A stretch of 64,000 nt of DNA from Ampullaceana balthica (Eukaryota; Mollusca; Gastropoda; Lymnaeidae): positions 119,347-183,346 of the forward strand of contig CALYLW010000333.1 of the NCBI GenBank assembly GCA_944989445.1, given 5' to 3'. Position 1 is the stretch's first letter. Every line of letters starts with the position of its first letter. Shown one piece after another: positions 1-10,837 of the stretch. The notes under the pieces were generated by a model that was not told the DNA's origin, did not search any database, and worked only from the letters and a program-made list of their open reading frames with translations. The position numbers and the translations under genes were made by a program.

Positions 1-1887
1 GCACACATCCTAATCTGGCTGATGAAAAAATTACGACCTAATCAAATTGACAATGTAATCTCAGCAGAAATACCAAACTCTACACAAGATAATTTTTTGT
101 TTGAAATTGTTGTGAAAAATATGCTGCATGGACCCTGTGGAAACTTGAACAGAAACTCTGCTTGCATGGTTGATGGGAAATGCTCAAAAAAATATCCAAG
201 GAATTTGATACAAGAAACTAAAACTGGTGAAGATGGCTATCCTGTGTACAGACGCCGTAAACCAGGAGATGGTGGTTTTACTGCAAAAATCAAAATGAAG
301 GTTGGTTCAACATATCAAGAAATAGAAATGGACAACAGATGGGTGGTTCCCTACACTCCAATTTTGACAAAAATGTTTCAAGCTCACATAAATGTCGAAT
401 CTTGCCAATCTGTCAAGGCCATCAAATACATCTGCAAGTACGTCAATAAAGGAAGTGACCAGGCCGTTTTTGGTCTTGAAGGAAACCAAGAGAATCCAGA
501 TGAGGTGCAAAAATTTCTAATGGGTCGTTACATCAGCAGTAATGAAGCAGTCTGGAGAATTTTGAATTTCCAAATTCATGAACGGTATCCAACAGTTGTT
601 CACTTGAGTGTTCATCTTGAAAATGGGCAAAGAGTATACTTCAACCAAGAAAATATATATCATCAAATTCTGGAGCCACCAAGAACAACTTTGACAGCTT
701 TTTTTCAACTGTGCCAACAAGACGACTTTGCAAAAACCATTCTCTATTGTGTGGTTCCAAGGTACTATACTTGGAATGCTTCTCAAAAATTATTTAAACG
801 CCGAAAACAAGGAGCAGATGTTGAATATCATCCAGGGATAAAATCTTCAGATGCATTGGGACGTGTGTACACCGTTCACCCATCTAATGCAGAATGCTTC
901 TTTTTGAGGATGCTACTTCATGTTGTTAGAGGACCAACATCCTACACTGACTTAAAAACTGTTGATGGTCATGTGTGTGCTACATTTAGGGAAGCTTGCC
1001 AAATGCAAGGGCTACTAGAAAACGATCACCATTGGGTCTTGACCATGGAGGAGGCATGTACATCTCAATCACCTACCCGTTTGAGACATCTGTTTTCAAT
1101 TTTGCTGACAACATGCTCTGTTTCTAATCCACTTGCTCTCTGGGATACATTTAAAACATATTTGAGTGAGGACATTATGTTGCAAACCAAGAGAGAGAAT
1201 CAAACACTGCTAATTGAGTTCTCTAATGAGATTTACAAAAGGTGTCTTATGTTGTTGGAGGATTTGTGTGTATCAATGTCAGGAAGGAACCTTGACCAGT
1301 TTGGGTTACCAACGCCTCAAAGAAATGAAAACAATCTTCAGAATAGTGAAATTCTACGAGAACAAAATTATAACACAAATGAATTGATGGCCTATGTCTC
1401 AGAAAATCAACCACGTTTAGTTGAGGATCAAAGAGCTGCCTACATTCACATCTTAGAACTGGTTACCTCAAAAAAAGGTGGAATCATATTCCTTGATGCT
1501 CCAGGAGGTACAGGTAAAACATTTGTGATCAATTTGCTCTTGGCTACAATCAGACGAGACAAAGGTATTGCTCTAGCCGTTGCTTCTTCTGGCATAGCAT
1601 CAACATTGCTTGCCGGGGGTAGAACAGCTCATTCTGCCTTCAAGTTACCTTTGAACATGAACCATTCTGAGAATGTAACCTGCAACATATCAAAAGGATC
1701 AGGAAAGGCCAAGGTACTAGAACAGTGTTCTCTCATTGTCTGGGATGAGTGTACAATGTCACACAAGACGACTTTGCAAAAACCATTCTCTATTGTGTTG
1801 TTCCAAGGTACTATACTTGGAATGCTTCTCAAAAATTATTTAAACGCCGAAAACAAGGAGCAGATGTTGAATATCATCCAGGGATAA
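1..1887 (+). pseudogene. Helitron Rep/helicase, first reading frame (partial, truncated by duplication)
   Basis: This is the N-terminal part of a Helitron replication initiator plus the start of its helicase. Counting from Met at 22: a Cys-rich segment HGPCG...DGKCSKKYP lies at about residues 36-59. KYICKY at residues 135-140 matches the two-tyrosine (YxxxY) nicking motif of Helitron Rep. A conserved block from 'YISSNEAVW' to 'VVHLSVHL' follows. The helicase Walker A GGTGKT is at bases 1504-1524 and Walker B WDE near 1740. The frame runs into the second copy of the duplicated segment at 1767, is out of phase there, and stops at 1887. Met-22 is not the true start, because the frame is open to the window edge. 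Confidence 0.85.
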
Positions 1888-2812
1888 AATCTTCAGATGC
1901 ATTGGGACGTGTGTACACCGTTCACCCATCTAATGCAGAATGCTTCTTTTTGAGGATGCTACTTCATGTTGTTAGAGGACCAACATCCTACACTGACTTA
2001 AAAACTGTTGATGGTCATGTGTGTGCTACATTTAGGGAAGCTTGCCAAATGCAAGGGCTACTAGAAAACGATCACCATTGGGTCTTGACCATGGAGGAGG
2101 CGTGTACATCTCAATCACCTACCCGTTTGAGACATCTGTTTTCAATTTTGCTGACAACATGCTCTGTTTCTAATCCACTTGCTCTCTGGGATACATTTAA
2201 AACATATTTGAGTGAGGACATTATGTTGCAAACCAAGAGAGAGAATCAAACACTGCTAATTGAGTTCTCTAATGAGATTTACAAAAGGTGTCTTATGTTG
2301 TTGGAGGATTTGTGTGTATCAATGTCAGGAAGGAACCTTGACCAGTTTGGGTTACCAACGCCTCAAAGAAATGAAAACAATCTTCAGAATAGTGAAATTC
2401 TACGAGAACAAAATTATAACACAAATGAATTGATGGCCTATGTCTCAGAAAATCAACCACGTTTAGTTGAGGATCAAAGAGCTGCCTACATTCACATCTT
2501 AGAACTGGTTACCTCAAAAAAAGGTGGAATCATATTCCTTGATGCTCCAGGAGGTACAGGTAAAACATTTGTGATCAATTTGCTCTTGGCTACAATCAGA
2601 CGAGACAAAGGTATTGCTCTAGCCGTTGCTTCTTCTGGCATAGCATCAACATTGCTTGCCGGGGGTAGAACAGCTCATTCTGCCTTCAAGTTACCTTTGA
2701 ACATGAACCATTCTGAGAATGTAACCTGCAACATATCAAAAGGATCAGGAAAGGCCAAGGTACTAGAACAGTGTTCTCTCATTGTCTGGGATGAGTGTAC
2801 AATGTCACACAA
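721..2812. repeat. 1046-bp direct tandem duplication inside the Helitron gene
   Basis: Bases 721-1766 and 1767-2812 are two copies of one segment. I see only two differences by eye (near 754/1800 and 1054/2100). Both junctions carry CAAG (717-720, 1763-1766, 2809-2812 or within 1 bp), a short microhomology that fits slippage or end-joining. The length is not a multiple of three, so the duplication splits the gene into two frames. The near identity means it is either very recent or an assembly artefact. Confidence 0.93.
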
Positions 2813-3830
2813 GCGAGCTCTTGAAGCCTTGAACAACACTCTTCAGGATTTAAAAGGAAACACAAAACTAATGGGAGGAACAGTTGTGGTATTAGCTGGA
2901 GATTTTAGACAAACTTTGCCTGTCATTCCAAGGTCAACACCAAGCGATGAGTTGAATGCCTTCCTCAAAGCTTCAACTCTGTGGAAACAGGTCAAGAAAA
3001 TGACTCTGACCACCAACATGAGAGTCCATTTACATGGAGATAATGCAGCAGGCTACTTCTCACATCAATTGCTTCAACTTGGCGATGGAAAGTGGCAGGT
3101 AGACCCAGCATCAGGAACAGTTTCTTTCCCATCAAATTTTTGCACTGTAGCAAAGTCACTTGAAGAGTTGAAACTTGCCGTTTTTCCAAACATCCAAGAC
3201 CAGTTTAAAAATCCTGAGTGGTTGTGCGAAAGGGCCATTCTTGCTCCAAAGAATTCAAGTGTCAACAGCATCAATTCTCAAATTCAAAATTTTCTACCAG
3301 ACATTTCAAACAACTACAAATCTATTGATACGGTTACAGATCCGGCCCAAGCTGTTTACTATCCAACAGAATTTTTGAATTCATTAGATCCTCCTGGCAT
3401 GCCATCACATAACTTGGAACTTAAAATCGGAGCTCCTATCATACTTCTGAGAAATTTGGATCCCCCTAAACTATGCAATGGAACACGATTGAGCATCAAG
3501 CATCTCTTACCTCATGTAATAGAAGCCACAATTTTGACAGGCTGCGCCAAAGGAGAAGATGTCTTCATCCCAAGAATTCCACTCATACCAACAGATATGC
3601 CTTTTGATTTCAAGCGCCTCCAGTTTCCAATCAGGCTTGCATTTGCCATGTCTATCAACAAGGCACAGGGACAGTCTTTAAAAGTGGCAGGCATTGTACT
3701 TGAGGAAGCATGCTTTGCCCACGGACAGCTATATGTGGCATGTTCTAGAGTTGGGTCACCAACAAATCTTTTCATTTTTGCACCAGACGGAAAAACCAAA
3801 AATATAGTCTATCGACAAGCCTTAATATAA
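1749..3830 (+). pseudogene. Helitron PIF1-like helicase, second reading frame (C-terminal part complete)
   Basis: This frame repeats the 721-1766 segment (1767-2812) and then carries the rest of a PIF1-family DNA helicase. Walker A (GGTGKT) is near 2550 and the DEAD-like WDE near 2788. GDFRQTLPV is near 2900, INKAQGQSL near 3655 and the motif VI region LYVACSRV near 3730. The first 17 residues before the duplicate copy are out of frame and meaningless. The 1046-bp shift (2 mod 3) exactly accounts for the frame change, so without the duplication frame 1 would run through to 3830. The helicase would unwind DNA during rolling-circle transposition. Confidence 0.85.
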
Positions 3831-3955
3831 GCAATATATAAATTACATGTACTTATTTTTAATTACATTTCAATTTATTTTTTAAATTGTTTTTCAATGA
3901 ATGAATTGAAATATTTTTTTTAAAAATCTGTTGACTATTATTTTAATCGTGCGAC

Positions 3956-3973
3956 GCCGGGTAACCCGGCTAG
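3956..3973 (+). other. Helitron 3' terminus: hairpin plus CTAG
   Basis: GCCGGGTAACCCGGC is a perfect inverted repeat (6-7 bp arms). The CTAG end overlaps its last base and is followed by T. This is the termination signal used by Helitron Rep. The upstream GTGCGACG motif (about 3949-3955) resembles motifs near the CTAGT ends at 58940 and 63140. Confidence 0.85.
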
Positions 3974-4121
3974 TAATTTAATAAACTAAATTGAATGTCT
4001 AGGACTAAATTATATATGTAGAAATCTTGAAAGCTAAACACAAGTCGGTTATAGTTTTGGGAATCAAATCAACCACTAATCATTTTCAAAACCGACATTA
4101 ATTCGAATTTCCGATTTTCGT

Positions 4122-4668
4122 TTAATAATAATAATAATGCTGATAATAATAATAATAATAAATTGGTAATTTATATAGTGCTGTATCCCAGCAAGGAACC
4201 GGGCTCACAGCGATTTACATGTAGGGTTGCCAGGTGTCTGTCTCAAAAATACCGGACACTAGTGTCGAATTTTGTCGATGGCACAATATTTAAATGTAAA
4301 ATGTCCGGTATTGCTTCCATTTTACCACTGGACAAATAACGATGATACCGGACAGTCCGATACAAAAACGGATATCTGGCAACCCTATTTACATGGCGAT
4401 AATAACATGTATATAATAATTAAATAAACATTCGTTATCATAATAAACACATAAATGACAGCACATTACACATAAGCTACGTTAATCATTAAAAGAAATG
4501 TTGTTTCATAAATTATGAAAGTAAATTTTAAAAAGATGCGTCTTAAGTGCAGTCTTGAAGGACTTGGTAGTGGGAATACTACTGATGTGTAATGGTAGAG
4601 AATTACATAGTTTGGCTGCACAAAAAGAGAATGACCTTTCACCAAATGTTTTAGTTCGTGTCTTAGTA
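4122..4668 (-). mobile_element. 5'-truncated LINE: RT C-terminal tail and 3' UTR
   Basis: The minus strand encodes a typical non-LTR reverse-transcriptase tail (about 4506-4665). Its motifs are FGERSFSFCAAKLCNSLP and FKTALKTHLF, then stop. A 3' UTR of about 350 bp follows, containing the GCGCTATATAAAT-like segment, and it ends in a (TTA)n tail at 4122-4160. A second copy at 31449-31790 has the same 3' UTR and a more decayed tail. The clade is CR1/L2-like by style and not certain. The 3' UTR is interrupted by the MITE at 4222-4387. Confidence 0.75.
4222..4387. mobile_element. 166-bp hAT-type MITE with 8-bp target duplication
   Basis: The terminal inverted repeat TAGGGTTGCCAG (12 bp, perfect) bounds the element. 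TTTACATG occurs at 4214-4221 and again at 4388-4395, an exact 8-bp target-site duplication typical of hAT elements. The homologous LINE 3' UTR at 31500 lacks the insert, which confirms its limits. It has no coding capacity. Confidence 0.92.
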
Positions 4669-5317
4669 CTCGGATTCTTACCCGGATCCGGCAAAGAGTA
4701 CTTCTAACTATTCGGATTTGGTACCAGGTAGAAAATGTCTACCCGGTAGGTCCCTAATTTAAACGCAATTTCCAACAAGGAATTTCCGATTTTTTATCAA
4801 GGGAAATCATTCTAGATTAGATTAAAAGTTGATTCAAATAAGTAATTCTGAAACTAAGAACAATATGACGTCGTATCCCCTCACCCTACATCACACCAAG
4901 AATGTGTCAATATAATGCGCACCACGCAACAATCTAACATAAGCATTCACATAGCGGGAAAACCCCGTTAACTATCATTCTAGATTACATTGAAAGTCAT
5001 TTCAAATCTATAATTTTGAAACAAAACAAAGCAATTGCTTAAAAAAAATTGCTTCTTAATTCACGGGAGTCTAATGAAATGTTATTTTTGAAAAATTCCT
5101 TGTCCAACATCGTTTTAAATATAATTAGCTATTGTTTGACGTTTGTTTCAATCCGAAAGATGTTATGGTTGGCGAGAAATTGAAAAAAAGATACTGATAT
5201 TTTTTCGGTTATTTTTTTTTATTTTCCAGGAAATTCAGTAAGCTTTTTCGGTATTTTTTTGGCCGTTGCATATCCTTGGGACCTCCTTAGCATATTTGCA
5301 AAAGACCCAAACCCTCT
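4669..5317. other. No gene seen
   Basis: AT-rich sequence with scattered stops in all frames. A short patch of CCGG-containing sequence near 4680-4760 may belong to the degenerate repeat described at 5318. I see no convincing gene, terminal repeat or tandem array. Confidence 0.5.
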
Positions 5318-5475
5318 AAGTAAGGCTGTACCGGATTCAAATTTTTTAAAGCCGGCCGGAGCCGAATTTTGCCGGATTTATGAAGTAAAATCCGGCTGGA
5401 GTCCGAGCCGGAATTGTAAAAATCGCCAGATTCCGGCTTTCCCCGAGCCGGAGCCGAAATCCTGTACACGCCTAC
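5318..5475. repeat. CCGGC-rich dispersed repeat, probably a hAT-related fragment
   Basis: Dense in CCGGAGCCGG-like words. The complement of its right end (GTGTACAGGATTTCGGCTC) resembles the start of the element at 62459-62757 (GTGTTCCGGATTTCG). The two copies lie in opposite orientations. Reading frames on both strands across it are by-products of the low stop density. Confidence 0.5.
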
Positions 5476-5666
5476 CAATGTTCCCTCTAAGGTTCGTTAG
5501 TCCGTGGGCAAAGAAAAAAAAATCTCGTGTGCAAAGTTGCACAGAAACCTTTTTTTTGTTTGTGCTACATTAAAAAAAAATTACTGCGCGGAAATTCTAA
5601 ACTGCTGAGTGGCGTCGGTCAGATATCTGCGCGGCCGTGCAGCCACACACCTTATACGGAACATTG
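5476..5666. mobile_element. hAT-type MITE of the CAATGTTCCC family
   Basis: Starts CAATGTTCCCTCTAAGG and ends GGAACATTG. Flanks ACGCCTAC (5468-5475) and ACCCCTAC (5667-5674) match at 7 of 8 positions, an hAT-size target duplication. The interior has the family's 'CTGCGCGG...TCAGATATCTGCGC' segment. Other copies are at 22861-23037, 16506-16672 and partial ones at 50003, 51775 and 60340. Confidence 0.8.
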
Positions 5667-5756
5667 ACCCCTACCTCTAATGCCTGTCTTAAACCAGAGC
5701 TCGGTTTTACCTTGCCAACAATCAACACAATAACAACTACCCCGTTAGTTGTAAAC

Positions 5757-5912
5757 ATGTCATCAAACAATTTTGAAAAGAATAATCACTTGTCTTTCAC
5801 TGATCTTCACTGGTCTTTATGGTCGTGGGCGTTAACTATTTTACTTCTCCTAACTATGTTCTTTATCGTCAAGGGCTGGAACTATGAATCGATCTATGAG
5901 AAATTTGCTTGA
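5757..5912 (+). CDS. Small ORF with one predicted membrane segment (doubtful)
   Basis: 51 codons from ATG to TGA with a strongly hydrophobic stretch (residues about 24-40, WALTILLLLTMFFIV). I do not recognise it. The sequence just upstream (5680-5750, 'CCAGAGC..GGTTTTACCTTGC') is shared with the upstream blocks of receptor units 1 to 4. The ORF therefore occupies the place where those blocks have 'ATGGCAGAACAGG', but the peptide is not conserved there. It may be chance. Confidence 0.2.
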   Translation: MSSNNFEKNNHLSFTDLHWSLWSWALTILLLLTMFFIVKGWNYESIYEKFA

Positions 5913-7500
5913 CAATAAAAGGGGTCAAACGTTTGGCCAAATTTTTATAAAATGAAAAAAAAAGCTATATTAATAGTCAATTATTGTCTCTGTGAGTAAC
6001 AAAGTCAATTTTAATAATGTTGATTTGGTGTCTACGTTCAAATTACCAATCTTTTGAAACATTAGAAATAGATAAATATAATAAAATAGAGAAATGATTT
6101 TGTTTGGTTTGGATTTAGTGTTAGCTGATAGTTGAAGTAATTGCATTTCATTGTAATTGTATCCCTAATTAAAGGGATCGAAGTCAAGTGGCGTGCCACT
6201 TTCATAAATATATTTATTGTACAACAATCGTAATAACCTGCAGCAGTTGAAGTTTAAAGATACATAAAGATTAAACTTTATATATTTATTTCATTGTCAC
6301 TGTGAGTATAAATAGATGCAGCATTTAAAGTGCATTTTTTACTTGAATTAAATTTTTTGTAAACAAAAGTTTAAATTGCTGAAAATATTATTTTTTAAGT
6401 AACACACGTTAATAATAATGTGTCTCACAGTATTGTACATTAAATTTCAAACGAGTTTAAAAGAAATTAAAAATTCTTATCTTGTCAGCGAAATTTTCTC
6501 AAGAACAGCTCAATAATAAAATATATTAGTACCGGTGCTTTTTGGTGCAGCGATTACGGGCACATCAGATGTTTTAAATAACATTTTTTTAAAGTTTTCT
6601 TTCTCAGTAAAAAAATGGAGCGCCTTTTTTCACCCATATAGTTGAAAATATAATTTGTATTATTTATGTATATTAGATACAAATTATGTAATCCACAAAT
6701 TTTGAAAAGAATAATCTTAAGCCTTGATTGCTTATTGTTCATTTACTATCATCTTCATTTCGTATGAAAATATGATGACGATGGCAATCATCGTTTTTAT
6801 TTAAACTTTAAAAAAAGTTGATAGTATTTTAATAAATTTGTAATCAGAATTAAGCGTAAGTTTTTATAAGCTAGAACATAAAACAAAATGAAAAAAGTCA
6901 TGGAACTTTATTAAAAAGTAATATAGTAACTTTTGTTAATAGGGCCTACATAGGTAAGTTTTTGGTAAATTATTAACTTTAACCAATGGTTCATATGAGC
7001 CTGCTTATTGTTTGCAAGTTTATCAAGTTATGGCTCAATTGATGACAATCAATGGAGAATGAACATCCACTACTATTCCTGTCTTAATAATGCTCATTGC
7101 TGGAAAAACCAGCTTAGCATACTTAGGATGGCGGAAATGGACGAAGAGTGATGTGAGCGATTTCGGCTAATTTATGACAATCTGCTCTGACTCGCGTCAG
7201 ATCCAAAATGACCCAAGATAGGCCAGAGTTCAGAAATTCATTTAAAATCCTTCAACCGCCGCTAACTCCATCATTTTAGCTTCCAGAGTTACCAATCAAC
7301 TTTCGATTCAATAAATGGATTTGGTATCCACCCAGTACCTTTCGGTGGGTCACTGTCAGGGGTATGAATTTTTCTGTGGATGAATGCTTGTTGATCGGAG
7401 TGAACACAAGTTCACGGGTATCATTTGTAGTGAACTCTGATCACGTGAGTGTGTGATCGGAGGACATACGAGAGGTCAGAGAGACGAGTAGTGACAGAGC
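5913..7500. other. No gene seen
   Basis: AT-rich, stop-dense sequence. From about 7330 the composition changes to GC-richer text that runs into the tandem repeats at 7515-8005. An AATAAA lies at about 8061, after the repeats. The region 7350-8110 could be a solo LTR, but I cannot fix its ends. Confidence 0.4.
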
Positions 7501-7514
7501 GACCAGTCGGACCG

Positions 7515-7614
7515 GACAGTCATTTGTGTTGAGACTTGAGCGTGGCCCAGGATCTGTCGGGTCGGACAGTCAGTTGTGTTGAGACTTGAGCGTGGCCCAG
7601 GATCGGTCGGGTCG
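7515..7614. repeat. 50-bp repeat, two copies
   Basis: The segment beginning GACAGTCA at 7515 recurs at 7565 with few changes ('TTGAGACTTGAGCGTGGCCC' in both). It precedes the 87-bp array. Confidence 0.8.
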
Positions 7615-7662
7615 GACCGAGGGCTATGACTGTGAAATAAGAGTGTGTCGAGTTGTTGTACA

Positions 7663-8005
7663 GCGAGCTGTGTATAGAGCCCTAATCGTATGCTGTACAT
7701 GAGATAGCCAGTCAGGGAGACTGTTGAGTGTACTAGAGGTTGTTGTACAGTGAGTTGTGTACAGAGCCCTAAACGTCTGCTGTACATGAGATAGCCAGTC
7801 AGGGAGACTGTTGAGTGTACTAGAGGTTGTTGTACAGTGAGTTGTGTACAGAGCCCTAATCATATGCTGTACATGAGATAGCCAGTCAGGGAGACTGTTG
7901 AGTGTACTAGAGGTTGTTGTACAGTGAGTTGTGTACAGAGCCCTAATCATATGCTGTACATGAGATAGCCAGTCAGGGAGACTGTTGAGTGTACTAATAT
8001 TGTTG
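7663..8005. repeat. 87-bp minisatellite, about four copies
   Basis: CTGTACATGAGATAGCCAG occurs at 7693, 7780, 7867 and 7954, giving a period of exactly 87 bp. Since 87 is divisible by three, long repeat-only frames appear on the minus strand. These are not genes. Confidence 0.9.
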
Positions 8006-8159
8006 TACAAATATATATATATTTGCTGTTCTAGGAAGGACAGCCAGTTTTGTGTAACGGAATAAACATTTGAAGTTCTATAACCTCATGCCAGTTTCTG
8101 TGTACTGGGTGCAAGCGAAGAGCACGGCAAAATTCGATAAACATGAGACTTGACATTCA

Positions 8160-8620
8160 TCTTTTGTTGGAAAGGTTGAACTCTAAACTGTTGATTAATT
8201 TTGTCAAGTCTTCAATGATGAACCTTTTGTAGAGATGGAACATCAAGCTCTTCATCTACACTATCGATAGTTGTTGCTAAATTGGTAAACATATAGAAAC
8301 AAACTGCTGATACTCTACTCTTCCATGCTTCTCGTTACTTGCTTCATGTTACTGTTCATCGATCTTGTCTGCCATTGTAAAGCATGAAACCACCCTTCCT
8401 TGCATGTAAATATTGTGCTCATTAAAAATGGCAAAGATGTCAGCCAAGTAAGCCAACTTGGTTGTCAAATTACATTTCGAAATGATTGAGACCCATCTAG
8501 CCCACGTTAAGCCTATAATACAATTATTGATGAATGCTAAAAAGTCCAACGCTGACTTGGAGAAGAGATGGGCGCCGTCAAGTCTACCAACCTCCGAGAA
8601 AGTTCTAATGGAAACATTAG
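8160..8620 (-). pseudogene. hAT transposase fragment (ZBED5/SCAND3-like)
   Basis: On the minus strand, from about 8620 down, the translation contains 'LAYLADIFAIFNEHNIYMQG' and then MADKID. This matches the recognisable 'LAYLADIF..LN.LN.SLQG..' segment of hAT transposases of the ZBED5/SCAND3 type. Stops appear after IDEQ (about 8349), and similar sequence continues in broken frames toward 8160. A C-homopolymer (about 8626-8640) lies at its upstream edge. No terminal repeats were found. Confidence 0.65.
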
Positions 8621-8679
8621 AACCCCCCATCCCCCCCCCCACAACCACGAGGTCATGGGGAAAAAAAATAAAATAGTAT

Positions 8680-9210
8680 AAAATATAACTAACTCTACTA
8701 CTGCATCTAAGATACCACGGAGTGCGGATATTCAATAGTCTTTTAAGTGTGTTGTTATTCTGATGGGGAATTGTATAGTAGAGACTCAGAAATAACATAA
8801 TTCTTCTTTGCGAAACTATTGAGCCTCATATTAATTCCATTAGAATCTATAAAACTTTATTTCATATTATTTTTGAGGTTCATATGTATACACTTCTAAT
8901 AAAAACATCAAAACATCAAGCTTTGTGAGTTTTACAGTATTTAAATGGCGTTGTAAACGTTTTTGGTCAACAAATTTAGCTTGATAAATCTGTCAAAATA
9001 TTCGTTTTAAAAAAGTGTAACACTATCAACACTTAATGTATCACTTTCAAAATAACAATACTGAATGTTTCACTTTCACAGTATCAACATTGAATGTGTA
9101 ACTATCCCAAAAATTAATGCTGAAAGTGTCACTAACACGAACTGAATACTCAATGTGTCACTGTGACAGTTCGAATACTGAAAGTGTCCCTGTCACATTA
9201 TTAATTGAAA
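8680..9210 (+). repeat. Relic of a receptor-unit 3' flank (unit 0)
   Basis: Aligns by eye with the sequence downstream of gene A (18690-19200). Shared landmarks include 'CGGATATTCAA', 'CAAAACTATCGAGTC' against 'CGAAACTATTGAGCC', 'ACATCAAAACATCAAG', 'TTTGTGAGTTTT' and then the 29-bp 'ACTGAATGTGTCACTGTCAC' repeats (9015-9200). No receptor coding sequence remains upstream, so this is evidence for an additional, lost copy. Confidence 0.75.
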
Positions 9211-9219
9211 TAAGACAAG

Positions 9220-9465
9220 CCAGACATACCCCAGACATGCCAGACACAACCCAGACAAGCAAGACACACCCAGACAAGCCCGACACAACCCAGACAAGCC
9301 AGAACCACTCCAGACGAGCCAGACACAACCCAGACAAGCCCGACACACCCCAGACAAGCCCGACACACACCCAGACAAGCCCGACACACCCCAGACGAGC
9401 CAGACACACCCCAGACAAGCCAGACACACCCCAGACAAGCCAGACACACCCAGACGAACAAGATA
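9220..9465. repeat. Minisatellite of about 19-21 bp, CAGACAAGCC/CAGACACACC
   Basis: About 12 imperfect copies of an A/C-rich unit. Frames open on both strands here (for example repeated 'CLACLG' on minus) are satellite artefacts. Confidence 0.9.
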
Positions 9466-9524
9466 GATCATGTTCAATGATGCCTATCAGTAGTAAAATA
9501 GAAACGTGCGCCAGCCAGTCAAAA

Positions 9525-10311
9525 CAAACAGGGACATTTAAAACAAACAGGGACATTGAAAACAAACAGGGACATTGAAAACAAACAGGGACATTGAAAA
9601 CAAACAGGGATATTTAAAACAAACAGGGACATTTAAAACAAACAGGGACATTGAAAACAAACAGGAACATTTAAAACAAACAGGGACATTGAAAACAAAC
9701 AGGGACATTGAAAACAAACAGGGACATTGAAAACAAACAGGGACATTGACAACAAACAGGGACATTGAAAACAAACAGGGACATTGAAAACAAACAGGGA
9801 CATTGAAAACAAACAGGGACATTTAAAACAAACAGGGACATTTAAAACAAACAGGGACATTTAAAACAAACAGGGACATTGAAAACAAACAGGGACATTG
9901 AAAACAAACAGGGACATTGAAAACAAACAGGGATATTTAAAACAAACAGGGACATTTAAAACAAACAGGGACATTGAAAACAAACAGGAACATTTAAAAC
10001 AAACAGGGACATTGAAAACAAACAGGGACATTGAAAACAAACAGGGACATTGAAAACAAACAGGGACATTGACAACAAACAGGGACATTGAAAACAAACA
10101 GGGACATTGAAAACAAACAGGGACATTGAAAACAAACAGGGACATTTAAAACAAACAGGGACATTTAAAACAAACAGGGACATTTAAAACAAACAGGGAC
10201 ATTGAAAACAAACAGGGACATTTAAAACAAACAGGGACATTTAAAACAAACAGGGACATTTAAAACAAACAGGGACATTTAAAACAAACAGGGACATTTA
10301 AAACAAACATG
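9525..10311. repeat. 19-bp minisatellite with a 323-bp higher-order copy
   Basis: The unit is AAACAAACAGGGACATTGA and variants with ATTTA, repeated about 41 times. The variant pattern at about 9538-9860 is repeated at 9861-10183, an offset of 323 bp or 17 units. This shows a recent block duplication within the array. Confidence 0.95.
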
Positions 10312-10829
10312 TATAAACTGTGCTGACGTTTCAGCAATCAACAAAACATTAAGCTACTCCCCTGAACAATCAAGGAGAACCCTAAGAAAATACTTAAAGT
10401 CACTTCTCCTTCCACCCTTTTATAAAATATCAACTTATTTAAACCTTAACATTCAAATCTACAACTACAAAAAAATATATAAAAAAAAATAAATAAATAA
10501 AATAAAATAAAATAAAAAATAATCAAGATGTCAAAACTGTAACGCAAGTGTCACACCCCCACCCCCACGACGCCCCTCCTTTTTCGTTTAGGCGTCACGG
10601 GCCTGACTTCACGTATACATTACCCAAGTAAGAAAGACAACGTGTGTGGAACAAAAACGTTAGCACAACTCCAACGAGATGAAATTGAAAGTAAAGAGAA
10701 AATCTTTAAAGAGGCCATGAGGGGAATCGTTATCTAAGTGTTCACACACATGCTTCTTTTAGCACGTGATCATTGCTCACTGTGGAAGTCTAAAATCAAC
10801 CAAGCAGAAGTGTCACCAAAAAAAAATTA
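10312..10829. other. No gene seen; short AAAT-rich tract
   Basis: Contains an (AAAAT)n-like stretch at about 10470-10522 and a C-rich patch near 10550. No reading frame or repeat boundary could be recognised. Confidence 0.5.
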
Positions 10830-10837
10830 AATAAAAT

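Larger units (their letters stand above)
1..3973 (+). mobile_element. Autonomous Helitron, 3' part, interrupted by a tandem duplication
   Basis: The window opens inside the Rep-helicase gene of a rolling-circle Helitron. Reading frame 1 is open from base 1 (AHIL at the edge fits the second His of the HUH nickase motif), so the 5' end lies outside. The Rep part is followed by a PIF1-type helicase that ends at 3830. The element closes with the hairpin GCCGGGTAACCCGGC (3956-3970), followed directly by TAG. The stem's last C with TAG forms the CTAG terminus (3970-3973), next to a T, as expected for Helitron insertion between A and T. The only visible disabling lesion is the 1046-bp duplication at 721-2812. 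Confidence 0.88.

Noticed and set aside
5259..5573. 104-codon plus and 63-codon minus ORFs
   Set aside because: They cross the boundary between two repeats (CCGGC repeat and MITE) and have no family resemblance.
7663..8005. Relationship between the 87-bp array here and the 87-bp unit at 45034
   Set aside because: Same period but no sequence similarity; coincidence.
7350..8110. Solo LTR of a retrotransposon
   Set aside because: TGTCAGGGG near 7354 and AATAAA near 8061 are suggestive, but no terminal CA or target duplication could be fixed.
8458..8676. 72-codon plus-strand ORF
   Set aside because: It is the shadow of the hAT transposase fragment, whose recognisable motif is on the minus strand.
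9158..10183. Repeat ORFs reading like SLFVFNVPVCF and CLACLG
   Set aside because: They follow the 19-bp and 20-bp minisatellites in more than one frame.
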